63,239 nucleotides of DNA from Lachnospiraceae bacterium. Lineage in GTDB: Bacteria > Bacillota > Clostridia > Lachnospirales > Lachnospiraceae. The DNA is taken from assembly GCA_022769665.1 (NCBI GenBank), contig JALEIR010000082.1, positions 1 through 63,239 on the forward strand. Reading direction: 5' to 3'. Positions 6,852-15,968 of this stretch are shown here, one piece after another; within the stretch, counting starts at the first letter, position 1; every line of letters starts with the position of its first letter. A program made the translations under genes and the position numbers. The notes beneath the pieces are model-generated. The model searched no databases. It saw only the letters and a program-made list of their open reading frames with translations, and was not told where the DNA came from.

Positions 6852-8633
6852 TTAACGCTTCAGATTCGTCAGTTCTTCCAACAGAGTATCCGATACGGTA
6901 ATAATACGGCTGTTAGCCTGGAAGCCACGCTGCGTAGTAATCATTTCCGTAAATTCCGAGGACAAGTCCACATTGCTCATCTCCAGCTGTCCCGTCGACA
7001 TGTATCCGCCGTTAGATGTAATATCCGTACCGATACCGTCAAATTCGCCGGAGTTCAGGGTTGCCGAATACAGGTTGTCGCCCTGCTTCTCCAAACCGGA
7101 AGCATTTGCAAAGGAAGCCGTGGCAATCTGACCCAAAAGCTTAGTCATACCGTTGTCATAGCTTGCATAAATCATACCGTTCTGCTGAATGGATACTCCA
7201 ATCATATCTCCGAGTGCACGTCCCATTCCCAGCCCCTTCTGGTCTCCGCTTGTAGCACCCAAGGTGGAGGTACCCTTGTTGTTGAACAGAGTCACCTCGG
7301 AGAAATCCACCGTGATATCCGAGAAGTTTCCGCCCAGAGCAGAGAGATTCATCGTTTTCGTAAAATCTGTTACAGAACCGCCGACAGATTTGAGATATCC
7401 TGTATTGCCGTCAAAAGCTACCGAAATACCTTCGAATTTGCGTCCTACGGTTTCGAAGCTTGTATCGCTTCCCGCTGTTGCGGTCAGGAAGGTAGGAAGT
7501 GTAGCATCCGCTCCTTCCTGTACACCGGCAGGACTTTTGCTGAGATTGTACAGCATCTCCTTCAGGCTAAGCTGAGTAGTGCCCTGGGTTGCGTCATTCA
7601 CATCATTTGGTGCATCATATAACAGGTTCAGGAATTCTTCGGTTGAGCCTTCATAACCGTATGCCTTTGCAATCTCATCCAACTGTTTTTGAACTGTGGT
7701 GACCGTTCCGTCATCCAGTGTTACTTCCGTGTCACCCGCCAAAAAATTTCCGTTCGTATCAAAGAGCTTTGTCACATCAGCTACCCGTGATGCTCCCCTG
7801 GAAAGTTTTCCCGTAGCATCCCATGTATAATTTGTGGAATCAAAGGCTACCTTTCCTGCCTTTGTCTGTATACTGTCATCACCAAAGAGCTTCGTTATAC
7901 CCGCTTTGCTCAAATCAATCTCTGCACCTGTGGAATCCAGAATCTTGTCCAGCTCCAGGCTGTACTCATTCTGGTCATCAGACTGTCTGAACACAAACTT
8001 TGCAGTATAGCTGTAGCCCAAAGAATCGTAGAAATTCAGATTTACCACTTTTCCGTTGGCACTGGTCACATCTGTATCGTTCTTATCCAGGATTCCCGAC
8101 ATATATGCCTTGGAGGTTGCCTCGGGCGGGTATGTCATATTGGCGGTACTCATAATACGCAATGCGGAAACAGTATCCTTTTTGATTTCCCCGGTCTCCT
8201 CATCCAGCTGCCAGCCCATGACATTGTATCCCGTGCTGGTCATAGCAAGATTTCCGCCGCCATCCACATAAAAGGAACCGTCTCTGGTAAAGAAATTCTC
8301 CGTGCCGTTATTTACAACGAAGAAGTTGTCTCCGTTAATCATAATATCGAAGGGATTTCCTGTGGACTGTGTGGAACCCTGCCCGGTAATATTAATGTTG
8401 ATGGCGCCGCTCTTTACACCCAGTCCAATCTGTCTGGCATTGACACCGCCGGTGCCGGTAGCGGCGTTGGGGCCGCTGGCTTTCTGGGTGGTCTGGCTCA
8501 TCAGTTCACTGAAGGTAATGGAACTGGATTTAAATGCTGTTGTGTTTACGTTTGCAATATTATTACCGATAACGTCCATCTTGGTCTGGTGTGTCTTCAG
8601 TCCTGCCACACCGGAATAAAGTGATCTCATCAT
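6852..8633 (-). CDS. flgE: Flagellar hook protein FlgE
   Basis: FlgE builds the hook, the flexible joint outside the cell. The 593-residue protein has the conserved N-terminal rod-hook segment (LKTHQTKMDVIGNNIANVN) and C-terminal segment (TQRGFQANSRIITVSD), which together form the D0 domain; the variable middle is the surface-exposed domain. It is longer than many FlgE proteins (about 400 residues), mostly through extra central sequence. It lacks a cleavable signal because it is exported by the flagellar system. The start uses AAGGAGGAAC; two ATGs are adjacent (8633 and 8630) and either could be used. It follows the flgD gene group and precedes flbD. Confidence 0.95.
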   Translation of the reverse strand: MMRSLYSGVAGLKTHQTKMDVIGNNIANVNTTAFKSSSITFSELMSQTTQKASGPNAATGTGGVNARQIGLGVKSGAININITGQGSTQSTGNPFDIMINGDNFFVVNNGTENFFTRDGSFYVDGGGNLAMTSTGYNVMGWQLDEETGEIKKDTVSALRIMSTANMTYPPEATSKAYMSGILDKNDTDVTSANGKVVNLNFYDSLGYSYTAKFVFRQSDDQNEYSLELDKILDSTGAEIDLSKAGITKLFGDDSIQTKAGKVAFDSTNYTWDATGKLSRGASRVADVTKLFDTNGNFLAGDTEVTLDDGTVTTVQKQLDEIAKAYGYEGSTEEFLNLLYDAPNDVNDATQGTTQLSLKEMLYNLSKSPAGVQEGADATLPTFLTATAGSDTSFETVGRKFEGISVAFDGNTGYLKSVGGSVTDFTKTMNLSALGGNFSDITVDFSEVTLFNNKGTSTLGATSGDQKGLGMGRALGDMIGVSIQQNGMIYASYDNGMTKLLGQIATASFANASGLEKQGDNLYSATLNSGEFDGIGTDITSNGGYMSTGQLEMSNVDLSSEFTEMITTQRGFQANSRIITVSDTLLEELTNLKR

Positions 8634-8711
8634 AATGCTTGTTCCTCCTTCGGGAACGGAGCGTGCTCTCCTTCTGTCGTCCGGAAAGCTATAACCTCCT
8701 GTAAGGTCCGG

Positions 8712-9131
8712 TTATGCAATAACCGCTCCGTTAATATTTGTAAAAATGTTCTCATCAGTTGCCGTACTGTCCATTGCAGTAACTACTGTCTGATTCGGTA
8801 TGTTCACGATAAAAGCAAGCTGATCCACAATGACCAGTGAATCTCTAATTCCCTTTTGTCCTGCTTTTCTCGCGCCGTCATTCAACCGCTCAAGCTGTTC
8901 CGTATTCAGTTCAATGTTGCGGTCGTTCAGTCGTCCCAAGGCATGTTTGGAAAATTTCAAGCTACCTGCAGAATCCGCGTTTTCCACACGGCTCTCCAGA
9001 CTCTTTTGCTGTAAAATTTCCCGGAAGGAGAGCTGCTCGGAATTCGATGGGCTCTCCGTTCCTTTTGCTCTGTTCAAATACTGGTCAGTCAGCTGCTCAA
9101 TAGACAGATATCCGTTATTTTGAATATTCAT
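8712..9131 (-). CDS. Flagellar operon protein, TIGR02530 family
   Basis: This 139-residue protein belongs to the short, uncharacterised family found between flgD and flgE in Firmicutes flagellar operons. Recognisable is the conserved core: LKFSKHALGRLNDRNIEL, then LVIVDQLAFIVNIPNQTVVTA. Its exact function is not established; position next to the hook cap (flgD) and hook (flgE) genes suggests a hook-assembly role (inference). The start is one of two adjacent ATGs (9131 or 9134) after AAGGAG; 9131 gives the better spacing. No membrane segment or signal peptide is visible. Confidence 0.85.
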   Translation of the reverse strand: MNIQNNGYLSIEQLTDQYLNRAKGTESPSNSEQLSFREILQQKSLESRVENADSAGSLKFSKHALGRLNDRNIELNTEQLERLNDGARKAGQKGIRDSLVIVDQLAFIVNIPNQTVVTAMDSTATDENIFTNINGAVIA

Positions 9132-9145
9132 CATCAAGCTCCTTC

Positions 9146-9865
9146 TTACACTTCCCCGGCACTCTCCGTGTCGCCGGTTCCTTCCGCTTTTTCGCCGTCC
9201 TCACCGCTGTCGGTCTCTTCCTCCCCGGCAGCCATTCGAACTTCCTTCAGTTTCTCGATATACTTATTCAGGTTCTTGACGGTATCTTCCGCCACAAAGC
9301 TCTTTTCGTATTCGCTCATCTCATTGTAAATCTTTTCCAGCTCATCAATTTCATCGCCGTCCGAAGTATCCACGGCACCCACATTGGGAAGCTTGTTCAG
9401 TTTCACCGTGAAATCGTAAGCCTTGTTGTACGCGTTCAGATAATCCTTGTCTGCTACGGTATCCAGATCATCCAACGAATACAACTGTTCATCAATGGAC
9501 AGGTAAGCGTTTCCGTTCTCATAAACCACATAGTCAACCTTACCTTGTACATACTTTGTTTCCCCGGACGATGTGGTGGTTTTGATATAGACCTCCTGTC
9601 CGACAAGTGCAGTTGCCCTGGACAAATCAGTGCTGGCTGCCATGTTCTGCATCTGCTCCACCTGAGAGAACTGTGCGTACTGAGATATGTACTCGGTATT
9701 GGAGGTTGGCTCCAGCGGATCCTGGTACTTCATCTGTGCAACCAGAAGCTGCAGGAACGCATCCTTGTCCATGCTGTCATTATTCGATTTTGAAGTGTTT
9801 TTCAGTGAGTTTTGGGAGGTGGTCTCAACGATTTTACCGTCTTCCACCGGTGCCATTAACGCCAT
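9146..9865 (-). CDS. flgD: Flagellar hook assembly scaffold protein FlgD
   Basis: FlgD is the hook cap that guides polymerisation of FlgE. The 239-residue protein has the diagnostic N-terminal motif LLVAQMKYQDPLEP (about residues 40-53) followed by NTEYISQYAQFSQVEQMQNM. A middle domain (ALVGQEVYI ... GKVDYVV) matches the FlgD Tudor-like region. The C-terminal part, residues about 165-239, is acidic and low in complexity (EEETDSGEDGEKAEGTGDTE), unusual for FlgD and probably lineage-specific. It lies between fliK and the TIGR02530 gene with 15-base spacing. Confidence 0.93.
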   Translation of the reverse strand: MALMAPVEDGKIVETTSQNSLKNTSKSNNDSMDKDAFLQLLVAQMKYQDPLEPTSNTEYISQYAQFSQVEQMQNMAASTDLSRATALVGQEVYIKTTTSSGETKYVQGKVDYVVYENGNAYLSIDEQLYSLDDLDTVADKDYLNAYNKAYDFTVKLNKLPNVGAVDTSDGDEIDELEKIYNEMSEYEKSFVAEDTVKNLNKYIEKLKEVRMAAGEEETDSGEDGEKAEGTGDTESAGEV

Positions 9866-9880
9866 GGTGTCTCTCCTTCC

Positions 9881-11281
9881 TTACACGCTATAGTCTACCG
9901 TGTTTCCGTTGGCTTCCATCATATCCTTTGCCAACATATCCTCTTCCTCCGGCTCTTCCGCAGTCATGGGATCATTCAGATTCAGTCTCCGAACCCTTCC
10001 TCTTCTGGAAGGCTCCTGCCCCTGACTGTTGTTCCCTCTTCCCTGATCCAGATTTCTCTCAAATTCATGGGTCTGTACCGTCACTTCGATGGCTTCCACC
10101 CTGACTCCCTGTTCTTCAAACTGGTTTTTAAGCTGTATCATCTGGCTTTCCAGGGCTGCTTTGACCGCCTCATTCTGAGTGATAAAGTTCGCAGTCAAAA
10201 CACCGCCTTTGGAAGTAACCTGAACTTGCAAGGTTCCGAGGCTTGCGGGATGAAGCTGCATTTCCATGCTGGACATCTCAGGCTTCAGATTGATTTTCAT
10301 ATAATCCATAATCTGGCGCATGATATTTTCGGTGTCTGCACTCCACGCTCTCTCCGTAGGTGCTGCCTGCTGAATCTGCGTTTCAGTCGGTTTTGCGCTC
10401 AGATTCTGTTGTAACATCTGATTGCCGTTTTCCCCTCCGTCTTTTGGGGAGTCCCCGGAGTTTTTGGTATCTGTTGTCTTTCCGTTTACCTCTGCATCCT
10501 TCTTCTGACCTGCTTCATCCGATATTTCCGGTATATCCTCATTTTTCGTTTCCGCAGTTTGAGTTCTCTTTTCCTGCGCTACTTCCTCATCGGCTGCCGT
10601 TTCAGAAGTTTCCACAACAATTGTGGGCGTCTGAGGGACATTTGATTCCGAAGCATCCAACGGTTGTTCGGAAGGTTCTGTTTCTCCGAGCTGTTCCGGC
10701 AGCTTACTCATCTGCTCCGGAGTCTGCTCCAAAAGCCCGGCACTTTCATGAAGTACGTTCTGAAGCTGTGACATAATCTGTTGATAGCTTCCGTAGAGCG
10801 TTTCATCCGTAATCAATACCGATGCATCCTCCGCCCCGGCTATTTGCAGAATCAGCTTACTGAGATTCTGCGGATTCAGCACGTCCGTCTGCTCCATCCC
10901 CAGCTCCTCCAGTTTTCCGGTCACCTCCCCGGTATCAACTTGCATTGTGTCAGCCACCTGCTGAATCATTTCTGCTGCCGCTGCCATTATGGCCTCTGCA
11001 GTTTCCTCAGGCTTTTCTTCCGGGACGTCCGCACGTTCTTCCGCGTTTCGGATGGGCTCCCGCTTTTCCGTCCGAGCCCTGTGTTCATCCCTGGCCTTCC
11101 ATGATTCACCCGGTGCTTTTTTCATAGGCTGTCCGCCATCATCATTGATGTTTTGCTCCGTATCACTGACGGTTCGACTGTTCCAGATTTCCTGAAACCC
11201 GCCGTTTATAGCGCTTCTGGCACTCGTCGCAATGGTTTCGACCGTTCCGAAGCTCACATCCATTACAGGTGTACTTGTCAT
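9881..11281 (-). CDS. fliK: Flagellar hook-length control protein FliK
   Basis: FliK measures the hook and switches export specificity from hook to filament. The 466-residue product (start MTSTPVMDVS at 11279-11281, after GAAAGGAGGT) has a long, acidic, low-complexity middle typical of FliK rulers and a conserved C-terminal Flg_hook domain (about residues 320-410: MEMQLHPASLGTLQVQV ... ANFITQNEAVKAALE). An in-frame upstream extension to 11341 runs through a hairpin and lacks a ribosome site, so it is rejected. Sequence outside the C-terminal domain is not conserved, as is normal for this family. Confidence 0.93.
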   Translation of the reverse strand: MTSTPVMDVSFGTVETIATSARSAINGGFQEIWNSRTVSDTEQNINDDGGQPMKKAPGESWKARDEHRARTEKREPIRNAEERADVPEEKPEETAEAIMAAAAEMIQQVADTMQVDTGEVTGKLEELGMEQTDVLNPQNLSKLILQIAGAEDASVLITDETLYGSYQQIMSQLQNVLHESAGLLEQTPEQMSKLPEQLGETEPSEQPLDASESNVPQTPTIVVETSETAADEEVAQEKRTQTAETKNEDIPEISDEAGQKKDAEVNGKTTDTKNSGDSPKDGGENGNQMLQQNLSAKPTETQIQQAAPTERAWSADTENIMRQIMDYMKINLKPEMSSMEMQLHPASLGTLQVQVTSKGGVLTANFITQNEAVKAALESQMIQLKNQFEEQGVRVEAIEVTVQTHEFERNLDQGRGNNSQGQEPSRRGRVRRLNLNDPMTAEEPEEEDMLAKDMMEANGNTVDYSV

Positions 11282-11313
11282 TTCTGACCTCCTTTCTTCA
11301 ATTATCAAAGTAC

Positions 11314-11345
11314 ATGTATGAATACCGCAACCGGTATTCATACAT
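11314..11345 (-). other. Perfect 14-bp stem hairpin between the motE-like gene and fliK
   Basis: A perfect inverted repeat (14-bp arms at 11314-11327 and 11332-11345, loop CAAC) lies in the 89-base gap upstream of fliK. No T-tract follows it on either strand, so a normal terminator is unlikely. It may protect or punctuate the operon mRNA. The arms contain GTATGAATACCG and its complement. Confidence 0.7.
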
Positions 11346-11370
11346 TATATCGGCTCAAACTCCAAAGCAC

Positions 11371-12243
11371 TTAAGAGTCAGGGTCCATTATTTTTGTAAG
11401 TCTTGCCGCAGTATCCGGTTCCATAGCTGCCAGAATCTTTCCTCTCTCCTCCGCACTCATGGAATTCAGTATCTTGGCAACCAGGTTCAGGTTATCTGTC
11501 ATCGTGTTAAAAATTTCAGCGGCCTCCTTGGGCTTCATCTCAGCATAAGCCTGCGCATAATCTTGAATTTCCTTGCTTGCCTGTTCCTGAATAATCACCT
11601 GTTTGTAGAGATATTCCGCCGTCTCCGGATTCATCTCTTCATACCATTTCCGATACTCCTCCGGTCCCGGACCATTCTCCGCATAAACCACTTCCTCACC
11701 GAATTCCTGCTGAATCCTTTGAAATTCCACCTGTCTCTTTTCAAATTCACTCAGCCTCTCATTTTCAGCCAAAAGCTTTTCCATATCTGCGTCTTTAGCG
11801 TTTGAGGCAGAACGCACCTGCTCCAGTTCAACCTCCAGCTGTTTGATATAATCTACAGCCTCCTGAAGACTGGAATACCCTCCGTAGCTTTCGGGATTGT
11901 TTGTCTCCGTCAGCGACACTCCCGGCAAAATTCTGTTAACCACCGGCACATCCTTCAGAATAGGAGTCAGAACAGAGCTTCCGAAGCCACCGATATCAAG
12001 CTTTATTATAATGCAGATAACCGCCAGCCACAGCAAAACAATCAATATTGTCGCTCCGAAAGTAACCAGCCCGTTTCCTTCATCCAGATCAAGAGCCTCT
12101 TCTTCCTTCGCAATTTCCTTTGCACGGCGCTTTGCTTCCTTCTTTTGATCCTTTTGTTCCTTTTTCAGTTTCTTCTTTTCATCCCGGATTCTCTGTTTTT
12201 CCTCATCCGCCGAAGCCGCCTGCGGCGTCATTTCCTTTGCCAT
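11371..12243 (-). CDS. MotE/YlxF-like flagellar operon protein (MgtE intracellular N-like domain)
   Basis: The 290-residue protein has a highly charged Lys/Glu-rich N-terminus (about residues 15-55), one membrane helix (about residues 62-84, LVTFGATILIVLLWLAVICI), a coiled coil (about 135-190) and a C-terminal alpha-helical MgtE-N-like domain (MKPKEAAEIFNTMTDNLNLV ... AEERGKILAAMEPD). This architecture matches MotE/YlxF proteins encoded next to fliJ and fliK in Firmicutes. MotE of alpha-proteobacteria is a chaperone for a motor protein; the role in Firmicutes is unproven. Context argues for export or stator support (inference). Confidence 0.85.
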   Translation of the reverse strand: MAKEMTPQAASADEEKQRIRDEKKKLKKEQKDQKKEAKRRAKEIAKEEEALDLDEGNGLVTFGATILIVLLWLAVICIIIKLDIGGFGSSVLTPILKDVPVVNRILPGVSLTETNNPESYGGYSSLQEAVDYIKQLEVELEQVRSASNAKDADMEKLLAENERLSEFEKRQVEFQRIQQEFGEEVVYAENGPGPEEYRKWYEEMNPETAEYLYKQVIIQEQASKEIQDYAQAYAEMKPKEAAEIFNTMTDNLNLVAKILNSMSAEERGKILAAMEPDTAARLTKIMDPDS

Positions 12244-12265
12244 ATTTTCCTCCCGGTGACAGCTG

Positions 12266-12736
12266 TTATATCATAACGCTGCTCCTGTCATCTTTCTTCC
12301 GCTGTCCGTAAGTATAGCTGGTAAGCTCATCCACTTCTTTACCTTCCTGCTTCTTCTCATCCGCCAGGAACTGTTGAAAAGCCTTTTCTTTTAAAGTTTC
12401 ATGTGTCTTGCGCTCCATCATCACATCAGCCAACCGTTTTCTGGCTTCCTCCAATTTTCTTTCGGCCTCTCTGACGTTTTGCTGTTGCGCGCTGATATAT
12501 TCATCCATACAAAGAATTGCAGCTTTGTTGTCCTCAATGGCCCTGACATTCAACGTCCCGGAAAGAAGCCGTTTCGCTTCCTTCTCATATTCCGTTTTTC
12601 GCCCCTGCAGGTTATGAAGTCTTTCTTCCTCTTCATCCAGCGCTGCCCTTGCTGATCCGAATTCCTGCTTCGCCTGGGTCTCCATTTTCAGTTTTATATT
12701 CAGTATGCTCTGCATGGAATAATGAAAACGTGCCAT
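12266..12736 (-). CDS. fliJ: Flagellar export protein FliJ
   Basis: FliJ is a coiled-coil rod that sits in the FliI ATPase ring, resembling the central stalk of F-ATPases, and couples the ATPase to the export gate. The 156-residue product starts MARFHYSMQSILNIKLKMET, a typical FliJ N-terminus, and is predicted to be almost wholly coiled coil with heptad-like charge patterns (EEEERLHNLQGRKTEYEKEA). Length is close to the family norm of about 147. It follows fliI by 20 bases and precedes the motE-like gene. Confidence 0.92.
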   Translation of the reverse strand: MARFHYSMQSILNIKLKMETQAKQEFGSARAALDEEEERLHNLQGRKTEYEKEAKRLLSGTLNVRAIEDNKAAILCMDEYISAQQQNVREAERKLEEARKRLADVMMERKTHETLKEKAFQQFLADEKKQEGKEVDELTSYTYGQRKKDDRSSVMI

Positions 12737-12755
12737 ATTTGTTCTTTAATCTGCC

Positions 12756-14072
12756 TCAGTCAAACAAGTGCTCCAGTGTTTCCACACTTGTTTCAAAATC
12801 AAATTTTTCATCTACTTCCTGACACAGGAAGCTGTTTACCGCATCAATTTTGGAGATAGCATAATCAATAGACGGATTGCTGCCGCTTTTATATGCTCCG
12901 ATGTTGATTAAATCCTCTGCTTCGTTATAAGTCGCCAGAACATTTTTTAATTTACCCGCCGCCTGTTTGTGCTCACGTGTTGCAATCTGACTCATACAAC
13001 GAGAGATGCTCTGCAGAACATCAATTGCCGGATAGTGGTTTTTATGTCCCAGCTTTCTGTCCAACATAATATGTCCATCCAGAATGCTTCTGGCAGTGTC
13101 CGTAATTGGTTCATTAAAATCGTCACCGTCCACAAGTACCGTGTACAGTCCTGTGATAGATCCCTTGTCCGACCTGCCTGCACGCTCCAACAGCTTCGGC
13201 ATTTCAGAATACACGCTCGGCGGGTATCCCCTGCTCACCGGCGGTTCCCCACTGGCAAGGCCGATTTCTCTCTGTGCCATGGAAAAACGGGTCAGTGAAT
13301 CCATCATCAGAAGAACATCCTTTCCCCGATCCCTAAAATATTCCGCAATAGCCGTTGCAGTCTTCGCTGCCTTATTTCTCTCCAGAGCAGGTCTGTCTGA
13401 AGTTGCCACCACCACTACAGAACGGCGCATACCTTCTTCTCCCAAATCCCGCTCTATAAACTCCCGCACCTCACGGCCTCTCTCACCGATTAATGCTATT
13501 ACATTGATATCCGCCTTGGTATTTCTGGCGAACATACCCATCAATGTGGACTTTCCCACGCCGGAACCCGCAAATATGCCGATACGCTGCCCTTTACCCA
13601 CGGTAATCAGTCCGTCAACCGCCTTGACTCCCAGCGGAAGAACAGTGTCAATAATTTCCCTGCTCATGGGATCCGGAGGCGCTGCTTCCACAGGATAAGC
13701 CGCTCCCTCAACTTCTGTTCCGTCAACCGGTCTTCCCAGTCCGTCCAGGGTTTTTCCTAAAAGCGCGTCACTCACAATCACGCGAAGCGGATAGCCGGAA
13801 TTTTCCACGACACACCCCAACCCGATACCGTCCGTTGCATCGTATGGCATCAGCAATGTCTTTTTGTCCTTGAATCCGACCACCTCTGCCATGATTGGTT
13901 TTTGCTTTCCTTCTCCTTCCGGAATAATTCTGCACAAATCCCCCAATTTTGCGTCGGGTCCCACAGATTCAATGGTAAGGCCCACAACATTGACCACCTT
14001 ACCCAACTTGCGGAAATAGCTTTGTTCTTTCAGTTTTGTGTATTTGCTTAAATTTACGGAAACCGCCTGCAA
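12756..14072 (-). CDS. fliI: Flagellum-specific ATPase FliI
   Basis: FliI is the cytoplasmic ATPase that energises loading of export substrates. The 438-residue protein has the F1-beta-like fold with Walker A FAGSGVGKSTLMG (about residue 165), the LIGERGREVREF motif, Walker B region VLLMMDSLTRFSMAQREI and the SVYSEMPKLLERAGR segment. The length matches the family. It sits between fliH (its regulator) and fliJ, with 4-base spacing after fliH. No anomalies are visible in the catalytic motifs. Confidence 0.97.
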   Translation of the reverse strand: MQAVSVNLSKYTKLKEQSYFRKLGKVVNVVGLTIESVGPDAKLGDLCRIIPEGEGKQKPIMAEVVGFKDKKTLLMPYDATDGIGLGCVVENSGYPLRVIVSDALLGKTLDGLGRPVDGTEVEGAAYPVEAAPPDPMSREIIDTVLPLGVKAVDGLITVGKGQRIGIFAGSGVGKSTLMGMFARNTKADINVIALIGERGREVREFIERDLGEEGMRRSVVVVATSDRPALERNKAAKTATAIAEYFRDRGKDVLLMMDSLTRFSMAQREIGLASGEPPVSRGYPPSVYSEMPKLLERAGRSDKGSITGLYTVLVDGDDFNEPITDTARSILDGHIMLDRKLGHKNHYPAIDVLQSISRCMSQIATREHKQAAGKLKNVLATYNEAEDLINIGAYKSGSNPSIDYAISKIDAVNSFLCQEVDEKFDFETSVETLEHLFD

Positions 14073-14076
14073 GCCG

Positions 14077-14931
14077 TCAATCCTCCCTTGACCAGGACAG
14101 CAGCATCAGCTTCTGCCGCAACTCTGAGAGCTGCGTACCGAGCCCGCAGTCAAAAATGCCGCTCTCCGCCTCAATGAGGCACTCATTCTTGGATAATGTT
14201 AAGTCCTCCACTATTTCAACATTACAGTTTGCAGAGACAGCGCCTGTCAGTATCTGCTTTTTCTGCATGCTGACATAAGGATAATCATCCTTCGAAACAT
14301 GAACCATAAAGTCATGGCTACCATCGATTTTTCTCAGAGTCGAAGAAATCAGATGCGCCAAAATTTCACGATACGATTGAAGTTCCACATGAAAAATATG
14401 CTGATAAATATCTGTAATCAGATCTACTAGCTGCGGTTCCAGCTCGTCAATCTGTTTTTGATAAAAAGTCTCCAAACGGCTTTCCTTTTCCAGATATTCG
14501 TTTTTTATCGTCTGCTCCTCTTCCTTTGCCAAGGCAAGTCCCTCGGAATATCCCTGCTGTTTTGCATCGGCAATGATTCGGTTCTTCTCTACTTCTGCCT
14601 GATTCTTTGCATCATCGCAGATACGCATTGCCTGCGCCTTCGCCTCTGCTATAATGCTTTCCGCTTCGTTCCTGGCATCCTCCAGTATTCTACCGGAGCT
14701 CTCTTTCGCCTTAATCACATTCTCTGCAGATTCTTCCGCGCCTTCTTCACCCTCCTGCGGCAGGATATCCACCTGTTCTGCCGCAAGTCCCGCTGTAAAT
14801 CCGCCGTTTACCGCACGCTTGCGTTCCTCGAGTTCTTCCAGTCGTTGCTGTACCAGACTGTTTGTATCAATGACTCTCTTTTCTTCCGGCTGGACCACCG
14901 TATAAATCTGTTTTAACAAATTCCTAGACAA
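14077..14931 (-). CDS. fliH: Flagellar assembly protein FliH
   Basis: FliH holds the FliI ATPase in check and ties it to the C-ring. The product (about 284 residues) has a variable N-terminus, a long Glu/Ala-rich coiled coil (about residues 75-165, with AESIIAEAKAQAMRICDDA) and a C-terminal V-ATPase subunit E-like domain (ELQSYREILAHLISSTLRKI). Start is uncertain: the TTG at 14929-14931 has GGAGGTG about nine bases upstream, whereas a GTG at 14941-14943 overlaps that ribosome site. Either start overlaps the end of fliG, implying coupling. Identification relies on domain layout plus position between fliG and fliI. Confidence 0.9.
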   Translation of the reverse strand: MSRNLLKQIYTVVQPEEKRVIDTNSLVQQRLEELEERKRAVNGGFTAGLAAEQVDILPQEGEEGAEESAENVIKAKESSGRILEDARNEAESIIAEAKAQAMRICDDAKNQAEVEKNRIIADAKQQGYSEGLALAKEEEQTIKNEYLEKESRLETFYQKQIDELEPQLVDLITDIYQHIFHVELQSYREILAHLISSTLRKIDGSHDFMVHVSKDDYPYVSMQKKQILTGAVSANCNVEIVEDLTLSKNECLIEAESGIFDCGLGTQLSELRQKLMLLSWSRED

Positions 14932-15943
14932 CGATTTCGTCACCTCCGCCTCTGGAGATTATGATTTCGCCGGAGTCCTCCAGCTTTCTGATGATATTTA
15001 CAATCTTCTGCTGAGCTTCTTCCACATCCTTCATTCGAACAGGGCCCATGAATTCCATATCTTCCTTTATCATAACAACCAGACGCTTTGACAGATTATT
15101 GAATATTGCATTCTGAACCTGCTCATTGGCACTCTTCAACGCCATCTCCAAGTCGCTGTTATCAACATCACGCAGCACACGCTGAATGGCTTTGTCGTCC
15201 AATAGCAGAATATCCTCGAACACAAACATCTTCTTTCGAATTTCGTCCGCCAGCTCCGGTTCCTCGATTTCCAGGGTCTCCATAATATGACGTTCTGTTC
15301 CTCTGTCCACAGTGTTCAAAATTTCAACAACCGCATCGACACCACCGATAATGGTATAATCCTGATTTACCAGGCTTGCCAGCTTGGATTCCAGAACTTT
15401 CTCCACTTCTTTGATGACATCGGGGCTGGTACGATCCATAACAGCAATACGTCTCGCCACATCAGCCTGTCTGTCCGGAGACAACGCGGAAATAATATAG
15501 GCCGCCTGGGACGGTGACAAATAGGACAAAATTAACGCAATGGTTTGAGGATGCTCGTCCTGGATAAAGTTAATCAGCTGCGATGCATCCGTCTTGCGGA
15601 CAAACTCGAAAGGTTTAACCTGCAGAGACGCAGTCAGCTTTCCGATAACGTCCATGGCTTTTTCGGCACCCAATGCCTTTTCCAGCAAATCCTTTGCATA
15701 GGTAATGCCGCCCTCAGCAATGTACTGCTGAGCCAGACACACCTCATAAAACTCATTGATGACTCCCTCTTTCACCTGAGGTGTCACACTTCGTGTATTT
15801 GCTATTTCCAGCGTCAGCTCTTCTATTTCTTCTTCCTTCAGGTGTTTAAAGATTCCCGCCGAGCGTTCGGGACCCAGTGCAATCAAAAGAATCGCTGCCT
15901 TCTGTATTCCCTTCAACCCCTCTTCTTTTCCCATTTTCGGCAT
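14924..15943 (-). CDS. fliG: Flagellar motor switch protein FliG
   Basis: FliG joins the MS ring to the C-ring and receives torque from MotA. The 339-residue protein (start MPKMGKEEG, ATG at 15941-15943 after AGAAGAGG) has the three armadillo-like domains: N-terminal (KAAILLIALGPERSAGIFKH), middle with the EHPQTIALILSYL motif (EHPQ motif contacting FliM) and C-terminal torque helix region (MFVFEDILLLDDKAIQRVLRD). The conserved charged residues of the torque helix are retained. Length matches the family. Operon partners are fliF upstream and fliH downstream. Confidence 0.97.
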   Translation of the reverse strand: MPKMGKEEGLKGIQKAAILLIALGPERSAGIFKHLKEEEIEELTLEIANTRSVTPQVKEGVINEFYEVCLAQQYIAEGGITYAKDLLEKALGAEKAMDVIGKLTASLQVKPFEFVRKTDASQLINFIQDEHPQTIALILSYLSPSQAAYIISALSPDRQADVARRIAVMDRTSPDVIKEVEKVLESKLASLVNQDYTIIGGVDAVVEILNTVDRGTERHIMETLEIEEPELADEIRKKMFVFEDILLLDDKAIQRVLRDVDNSDLEMALKSANEQVQNAIFNNLSKRLVVMIKEDMEFMGPVRMKDVEEAQQKIVNIIRKLEDSGEIIISRGGGDEIVV

Positions 15944-15968
15944 ATTATAACCTCTTCTCCCACTTATG

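Noticed and set aside
11282..11341. Upstream extension of fliK
   Set aside because: The extension passes through the 14-bp hairpin and has no ribosome site; the ATG at 11279-11281 has a strong one.
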